A DNA stretch of 64,000 nucleotides, taken from assembly GCF_007565055.1 (NCBI RefSeq), contig NC_044568.1:22808620-22872619 (forward strand), given 5' to 3'. This DNA comes from Rhinopithecus roxellana (taxonomy: Eukaryota > Chordata > Mammalia > Primates > Cercopithecidae). Positions 55,225 to 64,000 of this stretch are shown here, piece after piece; the first letter of the stretch is position 1; each line of letters opens with the position of its first letter. Under the pieces are notes generated by a model. It did not search any database, was not told the DNA's origin, and saw only the letters and a list, made by a program, of their open reading frames with translations. Both the position numbers and the translations under genes were made by a program.

Positions 55225-55287
55225 AGAATCAGAATGGAAGTATTTGCATGGTGTGGTGAAGAATCAGAATGGAAGTATTTGCATGGT
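55225..55287 (+). repeat. 35-bp tandem duplication with two octamer motifs
   Basis: The 28-bp AGAATCAGAATGGAAGTATT...GGT block occurs at 55225-55252 and 55260-55287 without a mismatch. Each copy contains ATTTGCAT, the reverse complement of the POU-factor octamer, at 55242-55249 and 55277-55284. Confidence 0.9.
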
Positions 55288-55843
55288 ATTTGCACGGGGA
55301 AGGGTGAGATCAAGTCTTCCTGAAGGAAGAATAACTCAATGTCATTCTACTCTTAGAAAATGTCTTCCTCTTTCAAGTTGTGGCTCATGAATCACCTTCT
55401 CTGGGAAGCCTTTCCCATTAACAATTTAAAGTTTTGGAAAAGTACAGCAAATTCCAGAGACTGGGATTAGGGTCACTGGATTTCATCTGAATTTCTTCTT
55501 GACAAATTTGGAAACACAGTTGCCTTGAGCATGAGGAAGAAGATTCTAGGAAACCCTTCCACAGCATAACAAATATAAACAAGAAACTCCCAACTCTTTG
55601 GGAGATTCGATGGTCTTGGAAGTTTCCAGGCAGATCACATTCTGATGCACCTCCACTTCTGTTGCAAGTGGTAGCAGGGGGTTCTTTGCTGGAGAAAACT
55701 CTGGAAGCTTGGTCATTTGTGGCCTATCAAATCATTATGACATTCTGCTAGTCACTCAAGATGAGAATAATTACCAACCATTTTAGCCAGAGGCTGCTTT
55801 TCTTCAGAGAGCAACAAGGAACTTCGTAATTTTATAAACACTT

Positions 55844-56169
55844 CATTTTCTTAATTTTTTTTTTTTTTTTTGAGACGGAGTCTCGCTCTGTTGCCCAGGT
55901 TGGAGTGCAGTGGCGCAATCTTGGCTCACTGCAAGCTCCACCTCCCGGGTTTATGCCATTCTCCTGCCTCAGCCTCCCAAGTAGCTGGGACTACAGGTGC
56001 CCGCCACCTTGCCCAGCTAGTTTTTTGTATTTTTTAGTAGAGACGGGGTTTCACCGTGTTAGCCAGGATGGTCTCAATCTCCTGACCTCGTGATTCGCCC
56101 ATCTCAGCCTCTCAAAGTGCTGAGATTACAGGGTTGAGCCACCGCGCCTGGCCCATTTTCTTAATTTTT
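55844..56169 (-). mobile_element. Alu SINE, full length (AluY-like), with 16-bp TSD
   Basis: The body is 55860-56153. The TSD CATTTTCTTAATTTTT is perfect at 55844-55859 and 56154-56169. CpG retention is fairly high. Confidence 0.96.
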
Positions 56170-56559
56170 ATAAACATTCACTACTATTGCTTCATTTGAT
56201 GCCAGAAGACATCAAGAAAAATCCCATCCCCCTTCTCATCTACATTATTTCCATGACCACACGGGTATAAGAATTCAGATGCAGAATGAAGGAAGATGCT
56301 CATCTCTGCTTAGTCAAGCTTTCACAGGTCCTAACTGGATTTAGGAAGATGTAATTATTTTCACTAGCCTGTTCTCTCTACTGAATGTAAAAGGAAAGAC
56401 CCAACACTTGTGACAGTTCTAACTCTCCATATAGTGAATTTAGAGAATATTATCTCTATGGGCAAGTCCAGATGTGTAGTGCAAGCTGTGTTTAGAAATT
56501 CATGATGGCTCCTTCCACCATGAGATGGGGACTCCAAGACTTGCACATTCAACTGTATA

Positions 56560-57215
56560 GCAGTTGAAGCTACCCCAAAATATGGGGTACCTTTAAAATA
56601 TGGCGTATCTCAGCAGCTGAGGCTGAGAAACTAATACTCCAAAATAAGGTACTTTGACATGCTAAACTGAAGAAGTAGCCTCAAGGTCTCTCGGACCTTC
56701 CTCCCCCACCCTTCAGCCCTTCACCTTCAGTCCCTCAATCCTTTGTCCCTCACAAAGCACAGAATGAGGCTCTTCTCTGAAGTTCCCTTATCCACCTGGA
56801 AACTAGACCCTCAAAGAGGAAGACAACTGGCTTCCATCTTCCCCCAGAAATCTCAATATCTATCACAGAAAAGAAGACAGAGAGCTGCAACCACACCTGG
56901 GTGGACTTTCTCAAAGGAAAAAGTGCACTCCTCGGAATCATTCAAATTCCAAAGGGAAACATTTACAATGAAATGTCTGTCTATGGGTTTATTCACTTCC
57001 CCTGAAAATCATGTACTTCCATGCCCCCTACTTTCTTGTTCCCAATGAATAGCATATTTAAGTGTCAACCGTCTAGTTCTTTTCTGGAGTTTTCACATTT
57101 TGTATGACTCCCATGCACATGTGTATATGTGACAAAATGTTATGTTTTTCTCTTGTTGATTTGCCTTTTGTTATCAGAGTTTCAGCTATGACTTTTTATG
57201 ATGGGGAGGAAAGGA
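56560..57215 (+). mobile_element. Probable ERVL-type LTR remnant
   Basis: ACCCCAAAATATGGGGTACC near the start and TTTTCTCTTGTTGATTTGCC plus TTTTGTTATCAGAGTTTCAGC near the end match the general form of old ERVL LTRs. No internal viral sequence is seen. Family assignment is uncertain. Confidence 0.45.
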
Positions 57216-57641
57216 ATCACCTCCTTACCACTTGTACACAACCAAACTCCACATCCTAAAATTCAATTATCACTGAACTTCACAATGCAGCAAGGCCCAG
57301 TCTTATCATCTCTCCCCTCCCATATCTTCCTCCCTATGTCTCTCATGTTGGTAAAGATTGCCATTCAGTCCTTTACTTCAGAAACCAGCATGCCATTTTA
57401 CAGCTCTCCCTCACATCATCCCCAGTTTTCTTGGATACATCTTCTTAAGATCAATAATACTGTACCTACCACATTTTGTCTACCCTCACTGCTACAACAT
57501 GGTCCAACTCCTTAACACTTTATGCATAAATTCCTTGACTAGTTTTTCCAAAGCATTCTCCCATCATAAGCTTTACCTGCTCTTCCCAATCTTTCCCAGT
57601 TGTCATAGTAAATTCTCTCGAAAGTAAATCTAAGTCACTAC

Positions 57642-57957
57642 AATTTTTTTGTTGTTGTTTTTTTTTTTTTTTTTTGAGACAGACTCTCACTCTATCACCC
57701 AGGCTGGAGTGTAGTGGCATGATCTCAGCTCACTGCAACCTCCACCTCCCAGGTTCAAGCAATTCTCCTGCCTCAGTCTCCCAAGTAGCTGGGATTACAG
57801 GTGCCCACCACCACACCTGGTTAGTTTTCATATTTTTAGTAGAGACAAGATTCCACCATGTTGGCTAGGCTGGTCTTGAACTCCTGACCTCAAGTGATCC
57901 ACCTGCCTTGGCCTCTCATAGTGCTGAAGTTACAGGTGTGAGCCACCACACCCAGCC
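57642..57957 (-). mobile_element. Alu SINE, full length (older AluS/J-like)
   Basis: The antisense Alu has a poly(T) with GTTGTTG interruptions, then GAGACAGACTCTCACTC, and ends GAGCCACCACACCCAGCC. CpGs are largely lost. Confidence 0.93.
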
Positions 57958-57999
57958 TCACAAAAATGTTTACATTTATATACCCCTTTTCCCTTTACA

Positions 58000-58115
58000 T
58001 TGCCCATTTCCCTTCAGGATAAATTCCAGGCTTCTTACACTCCCTAAAGACCCCTGCATAATCTGAACCTGGTCCTACTCTCTGTCCCCTCCCTAAATGT
58101 ACTCTAGCCTCTGAC
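58000..58115 (+). mobile_element. L2 LINE fragment
   Basis: CTTCAGGATAAATTCCAGGC, then CTAAAGACCCCTGCATAATC, then TGAACCTGGTCCTACTCTC are standard L2 text. Confidence 0.7.
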
Positions 58116-58259
58116 GTATGGAAACATGTACACCCCTTTACCATCAACCTTCTTTTGCTGTTTTGGTTTTATGTTTCTGTGGCAAATGCATTACAGCAGG
58201 ATTGGGTTTTATCTCTAAAGATGAGAATCACTGCCTTCTAAGTGAAATTAACTCATTCA

Positions 58260-59260
58260 CAGTATAAGTACTTTGACTTATTGAAACCAACATTCTCTAT
58301 TTGCCACTCTTTCTGGTCATTTTCTTATCCTTTGTTCCTTCCTTAAGTTCTATTGCCTGGGGTTCCTCTGCTTTTCTTCCTTAGGCCTAAGTCTGGGGGT
58401 TTGTAGTCTTGATCTCTTTTTCTAATTTTTACCCTACGTTTTTTAATAAAAATACTTAAATGTAGGCAATTCTGAATAATTTTAGAGATGATCAGCATCT
58501 ATATTCTCCACATAAAAAAACAAACCTCAGCATGCTGTAAATTCCATCTGCCTCCTTTACCCATCCCCAACTTATTGTATATTGGAATCAGCTGAGATAC
58601 TTTAGTCGGAAAAATGAATTTTTAAAAACTCAACACATTTAAAATTAAGAATGTTTTTTGCTGGTGTATTTGTTCACCATTGTTTCCTTTATCTGACTTC
58701 TTTCTCTTAGGTGTATTTTTTTCCCCTTCTTGTTAATTAGTTTCAAGGAGATCTGCTCATGGTAAATTTTCCAAATCTTTGCATATCAGAAAATCCGTTG
58801 ATTTTACTCTTAAACTTAAATCATGATTTTATTGGGTATAGTGATCCAGATTCAACATGAATTATCTCCCTGACATTTGAAAATATTGCTCCATTATCTG
58901 CTGTATTCATCGCTGCCGCTGAGAAGTCTGCTGTCAACCTGATTCATATCACTTTATAAGTAATTTGTCCACCTACTCCACCATACCTCGCTCCAGAAGC
59001 TTTCAGAATTTTCTTTAATGAGTCAAGATTTTATCATATAGTGTCTTGCATGGATTTAATTATTTATTTATTCTTTTCTACGTGACATGAAAGGATATTT
59101 TTCAACCTAGTAACTTTTTGGGTTATTACATTCTATGAATTTGCTTTCCACTATGTGTTTGAATTATTTCTGGGTCCATTCTGCTATCCAATCCATGTGC
59201 TGGTGTTTCTTGTTTCAACCAACCAAATTTTAATACCTTGGATCTCCACTTATTCGGGCT
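58260..59260 (-). mobile_element. Ancient L1/HAL1-like fragment, antisense
   Basis: TTTTATTGGGTATAGTGATCC followed by CTCCATTATCTGCTGTATTC and GAGAAGTCTGCTGTCAACC resembles antisense ORF1 of an old L1 or HAL1 element. Borders are uncertain and the sequence is decayed. Confidence 0.45.
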
Positions 59261-59643
59261 GTGTTTATTAAGGGCTGCTGAACTGAGCTCTAAAAGGCAT
59301 TCTCATTAAATGGAAACGTTATACTAAACTGAGCTGTTATCTGAGATGAGTAGGTCTGAAACAAATGTGTCTAATTTAATGCATCTAGTTTGCACTATGC
59401 AAGTTTGTGAAAGGCCTGGGCAATTCATGGTTTTAAGTCCTCAGATGCAGCAAGGGAAGGCCGGGAAACTGTAGATCTGGATGAATTTCTGACCATGTTC
59501 TTCTGTGCTGACCATTCAAAGACTCCTCCCTTTCAGACCTTTGAAGTCAAGGTACAGCTGGTCATACGTATACAAACCTCTGAGAAAAGTGAATGACAAA
59601 TCTACAGTGGTGAGGTTTCATTCACTTGTAGAGAGAGTACAGT

Positions 59644-60068
59644 GTTGACTTTAGCTCCTGTTTATTCTAACAAATGTGCCATCTTTATGTCAAAGCTCCT
59701 TTGTTCTTTCTGCAGCATTCTGCCTCTCCTTCCACTGCCTGGCTTTATTTAGGTCTACAGAGAAGATAAGTGGGTGACCTGTCACAAGCAACCATACACC
59801 ACAAAGAGCACCTTACTGTAAAAATATGCTAGATATATTTAGTGCCGCTTAATTAGAATTAGCTATCTTGAATTCATTTCCCTTTCTTTATGATGAGGTT
59901 TTAAATAAAAACCCAAACACTCTATGTTTGTGTTTATTGCAGGGCTTGAATTAGGTTGAAATCTGGATTCTCTCACCTTGAGAGAGATGGGGTACGACTC
60001 AGCCTCAGTTTTCTCATCTGTAATCTCAAGAAAATAATGTTTTGCGCACAAGGATGCTGGAAGGATTG
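59644..60068 (+). repeat. Inverted duplication, left arm (425 bp)
   Basis: The arm runs from GTTGACTTTAGCTCCTG to GGAAGGATTG and is the reverse complement of 62282-62709 at about 95% identity. Only its last ~130 bp is MIR-derived, and that MIR is cut off at 60068, so this arm appears to be the derived copy. No TSD or A-tail was found. Confidence 0.93.
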
Positions 60069-62215
60069 TAAAGACACGAAGATAGTTGGACTGTAGACTT
60101 TAATACCCTCTAACAAAACAAAAAAGACAGTGTTCCCATAGCAAGTTTAATGCATCCACACTCATACACTTAATAATTGAACTAGCACTTCCAAGGGACA
60201 TGCAGTGCATATGAGCCAGGGAGAGCACCCACATGGCTTCACTTTTGGAATTCTATGACCTTGGGGTATTTACATGCTCAACCAAACCATTATGTCACCC
60301 TAGGGTTTGCATTTAATACCTCGTCTCATACTGAACTGGTAAATGACTTTGAACTCCTTAAAAAAGCAATGAGCTCCAAATAACAAAAGCAATGTGTTAG
60401 AAGATGTTATTATTAACTCCCTAGCCATCCTTCAGAGTGTCAAACTCCATCCTCCCAAGGAGCAGGGAGTCTAATATTGGTACAAATTCCCTGGATCTTG
60501 ACATTTAGTTTCAGAGTTTTAATTGACTCCAGACTCACACATCATGTGTCTCATGAAAGACAACAGTCATCTGCACGATCTCATCACCATCTGCCCCCTA
60601 AACCATCTGAAACTCTGGGGACTCCAAGGGAAAGGTAGAGAGAATTTGTCAAATCATTAGCACCCTATTTTCAGAGGCCCTCTAAAAGGTGCAAGTGACA
60701 ATATTTGCCTGAGTCTGTGATCAAGTCCCTCAGCAGCCAAGGGCATGTATTCTCCAAAGTTTATTCCAAAAAATAATTTTAAAGGCCCATATGCTAATAA
60801 TTCTGGCCTTCGCTACCCTCTCTAGTCAAGGTATTATCCCTCACCTGGCAAAACAGGGAAAATTGAAAACAAAGCACAGATAGCTGTAGTTTTCTAATAT
60901 AAAAGAAAGGGAAAGAAATTGATATTAATTTAGCAAATCTAATGCTTACCACTTGTTTTTACTGGCACAAAAGCCACACACACCTATGCACTCACACACT
61001 ACAGATACAGAAAGATCTAGACATAGACACAGACATAGATATGGATATACATTTTCCCCTTAATATAATCATTTGAGTAGATGCAGTCATCTCATTAATA
61101 GGTGTGCAAACAGGCACAGAGCAAGACAAACTTAAAACCCCCCGTGTTCATCCTCAGTGCTCAGCTGAGTAATCATGCATCCTTAGCTATTAATTCTCCA
61201 TTTCATGGTTGGAAACTATACTGTTTTTTCATTCCTGTATCCCTCTGCCTGGCAGAGAGTCTGGCAATAGCACATGGTCAATGAAATTTTGTGGAATGAA
61301 CAAAGAGCAGGCTATAATATGATACCAACACAACGAGTTATAGAGACAGGCTTTATAGACAGGACCTCAAATTTTGATGACCACCTACTATCTTCTAGAC
61401 CCTCCGCTAGACAGATACAGGAATGAATGAAACAGATATCGTTCCTGACCATTTAATGGAAGAAGTAACAACTAAGACTATACTATTGCTTGGCTGAAGG
61501 ATATGGAAGAAAGGAAAAGGCTACCATGAGGGAGATGATACAGAAGTGAGAGAAGGGATGGGTGGGTGCTATCGGGCCCTGAATTACATATCAGAGTTTG
61601 GGAAATCCTGTTTTTCAGGAGGTCATTCTGACCTGTTGTCACACCAAATACCTTGAATGTTATGCTCAAGATTTTGTTTCCTTTGGGACACAAATATACA
61701 CACACATACATCAGATAATGCATTTCCTAGGGTCTTGGGTCACTGGATTTAGCAAATGAAAATGCGGGATTTCCAATTAAATTTGAATTTCAGATAAACA
61801 AATTTTTAGTATAAGTATGTCTTAATATATGAGACATACTTACATTAAAAAATTATATGCCTTAATATATGAGACATACATATATTATTTGTTTATCTGA
61901 AATTCAAAACTGGTTGGATGTATTTTGTTTTGGGAATCATTCAATAATTTTAAAGTGAAATAGAATAAAATGCAGGCTTTATGAAATACAGATTGTAGGC
62001 CTCAGTTTTACTGAGTGTTAATTAGATGTGTTAATTTTTGAGAAGAGCTAACTTTCAAAGATGAGAACAGTATCTTCCCAACCTCTTTGTCATGGTTAAT
62101 CCATGAAGACCACAGAACACCAAGTCTAGTATGTAAAAGGCACTCAATATCAATATGGTTGTTTACTTAATTTCATTATTGCTGGTGGTGTCCTCATTAA
62201 CTGATTCATTACACT
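60069..62215. other. Loop between the inverted arms, mostly unassigned
   Basis: About 2.2 kb of AT-moderate sequence lies between the arms. A weak L2-like end at 61190-61305 and the palindromic repeat at 61734-61935 are its only assignable parts. No gene was seen. Confidence 0.5.
61734..61935. repeat. Palindromic MITE-like repeat, copy 2 (better preserved)
   Basis: GAATTTCAGATAAACAAAT (61786-61804) is the exact reverse complement of ATTTGTTTATCTGAAATTC (61890-61908). Between them ATGTCTTAATATATGAGACAT occurs twice. The fold is a long hairpin, typical of a MITE. No coding capacity. Confidence 0.75.
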
Positions 62216-62219
62216 AATA

Positions 62220-62410
62220 TCTAGTGAACTTTTCTGTTTTCTAGGCACTGTGCTAAAGGTTTTTACATACATCATCTCTCTCAATCCTTCTAGCATCCCT
62301 GTGAGGAAAACATTATTTTCTTGAGATTACAGATGAGACAACTGAGGCTGAGTCGTACCCCATCTTGTTCAAGGTGAGAGAATCCAGATTTCAACCTAAT
62401 TCAAGCCCTG
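62220..62410 (-). mobile_element. MIR SINE spanning the inverted-repeat border
   Basis: CTAGGCACTGTGCTAAAGG, then CCCTGTGAGGAAAACATTATT, then GATTACAGATGAGACAACTG, then CTGAGGCTGAG follow antisense MIR. It extends about 60 bp beyond the arm border at 62282, while the left arm's MIR stops exactly at its border. Confidence 0.75.
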
Positions 62411-62709
62411 CAATAAACACAAACATAGAGTGTTTGGGTTTTTATTCAAAACCCCATCATAAAGAAAGGGAAATGAATTCAATGAATTGGCTAATTCTAA
62501 CTAAGCGGCACTAAATATATCTAGCATATTTTCACAGTAAGGCGCTCTTTACGGTATATGGTTGCTTGTGACAGGTCACCCACTTATCTTCTCTGTAGAC
62601 CTAAATAAAGCCAGGCAGTGGAAGGAGGGGTAGAATGCTGCAGAAAGAACAAAGGAGCTTTGACATAAAGATGGCACATTTGTTAGAATAAACAGGAGCT
62701 AAAGTCAAC
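62282..62709 (-). repeat. Inverted duplication, right arm (428 bp), probable source
   Basis: This is the reverse complement of 59644-60068. About 20 differences, including one small indel near TTAGCCAATT, separate them. Because the MIR here is complete across the border, this locus is inferred to be the original. Confidence 0.93.
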
Positions 62710-63540
62710 AACGCATTCCAGGCCTCAGTGTGCTCTAGAGTCCCAAGACCAGAAAGAGGATAAGCAGAAGGAATAAAAGACAGTTGTCATCCAATAGCGT
62801 TGCCCTTAGGTGCAGGAAGCGGACACCACCCCCAGGCGTAAACGGACTCCAGTTCTCTGGCACGTCCTTTAAGCTCCTTGCCCTCCAGTGTGATATTGAT
62901 CCAGCAGCTAAACGTGAAAGGAGCTTAAAGAGGGACAGACAAAGTCTGTGAAGTCCTGGGTTGTTTATTCAGTATCTGAGTTTCTGGACTGGGAGAACAT
63001 GTTGCATGGGGCAGGAGACACAGCTGCAACAGCCTGCAAAGCTGTTCTGAGTAAGTGTGGATAATAAAAATAACAACAAAATCTACATCCCCAGTGTATA
63101 ATTTCCAAAGCTCCCTGTAGTGTAAGTATGATATTCATAATTACACTCATTTTGCTGCCGAGGTCCCATAAGACCTCAGCAGTTGGTTATGCAACTCCCC
63201 CAAAGTTTCACAGAAGCACATCGACAGGAGAGCCATAGACAGAAGACAGGTACAGAGAGGTGCTGGATGTCAGGCCGTTTGGTCTAGTCCCCTGCCCACA
63301 GTGTCAAAGGTCTTATAAAGAATAATCGCATGCATCTGACTGTCTTTATTTTCTGTTACCTCTCTCCTTATTACAGAAGAGCCTACCCAAGGCCAATTTC
63401 TCCACTGATGCACCCAAAGTCCATACTCCTTCACTTATCCATACACACTGCTCCAAATATTAACTCTCCCGGCATTATCCATTGTGCCTTTGCTATTTGA
63501 CCATCCCCATCAGCATGTAAACATGCTGCCATATTTACAA
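62710..63540. other. Unassigned non-coding stretch
   Basis: No gene or repeat that I can name was seen. Confidence 0.5.

Positions 63541-63541
<1 letters not shown>

Positions 63542-63573
<32 letters not shown>
63542..63573. repeat. (CA)n microsatellite
   Basis: An uninterrupted CA dinucleotide run of 16 units. It is a likely polymorphic marker. Confidence 0.97.
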
Positions 63574-63577
<4 letters not shown>

Positions 63578-64000
63578 GGGTGAACTTTCTCTGACCCCCT
63601 ATCTTCCTCCAGTTCTGCCCTACTTACCTATTCCTCTAATATAGAAAAGATGGGTCTCCATATGGATATAGGATTAGATAGATACGTGAGAAAACCAATC
63701 TATTAAAAGGTTAATGATAGAATGTAAGTAGTGTGTATGTGGGTATCCACTGTGTACTTCTTTCTTTCAAACTTTCTGCATGTTTGAAATTTTTCTAAGT
63801 AAAATATTGGGGCAAAGCTGTCTCTATTTCCTCTCACCCTTTTCTTTCTATTCTCTCCAGAAACTACTCCAATATGTCTTTCATCCCCATTTCTTGTCAA
63901 AGTCTCCAATGACTTTTGTGTTGCTAACACAGTGGTCACTCTCCCAACCCTCATACTGATACATGGGCAGGCATATGACACAGGTAGTCACTTCCTTCTC
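63574..64000. other. Unassigned non-coding stretch at window end
   Basis: No gene or confident repeat was seen. Confidence 0.5.

Noticed and set aside
1..64000. CRISPR arrays, operons, phage or plasmid modules
   Set aside because: No regular short spaced repeats and no bacterial gene organisation occur. The Alu and L1 content shows primate nuclear DNA throughout.

Overview
This window is non-coding catarrhine primate DNA dominated by retrotransposons. I found no host protein gene, no structural RNA gene, no CRISPR array and no prokaryotic feature. The primate assignment rests on nine Alu copies and several L1 copies of an L1PA-like lineage, on a background of MIR, L2, MER5A, MaLR/ERVL LTRs and old L1M fragments. 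The young L1s are not human L1HS. Their ORF1 coiled-coil region and 3'UTR differ clearly from human L1, and the 5'UTR is about 120 bp longer. Since two of these copies are nearly identical and a third is intact, this lineage was recently active, so I infer a non-human primate, most likely an Old World monkey.

Layout. 1-8,900: ordinary intergenic or intronic sequence with an Alu end, two L1 fragments that have 5' inversions, L2, MIR, an inverted Alu pair and MER5A. 8,905-37,552: the L1 cluster. L1-A (8,921-15,101, minus) is full length with ORF1 open and ORF2 broken. L1-B (15,544-21,770, plus) is full length with both ORFs intact, an 18-bp target-site duplication (TSD) and a long pure poly(A). 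L1-C (31,358-37,539, plus) is full length with ORF1 open and ORF2 frameshifted. L1-D (28,586-30,042, minus) is 5'-truncated and sits inside older L1 debris. L1-A and L1-B lie head to head, only 442 bp apart, making a palindrome of about 6.2 kb arms. 37,553-64,000: mostly unique sequence with Alus, an MSTB-like solo LTR, MIR and L2. It also carries four local duplications that do not look like standard repeats: three direct pairs (41.2/42.4, 43.0/44.9 and 46.0/47.9 kb) and one inverted pair with 425-bp arms (59,644-60,068 and 62,282-62,709).

How it works together. The only intact protein-coding capacity belongs to L1-B: ORF1p (RNA-binding trimer) and ORF2p (endonuclease plus reverse transcriptase) with all checked catalytic residues. 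L1-A and L1-C share an ORF2 frameshift. They are almost identical over their 5' 3.2 kb but more diverged downstream, which suggests gene conversion between inverted copies. The antisense ORF0 start codon is kept in the L1 5'UTRs but is followed by a stop after 14 codons. No novel biochemical system was found. The unusual content is structural: the L1 palindrome, the conversion pattern and the unexplained local duplications.
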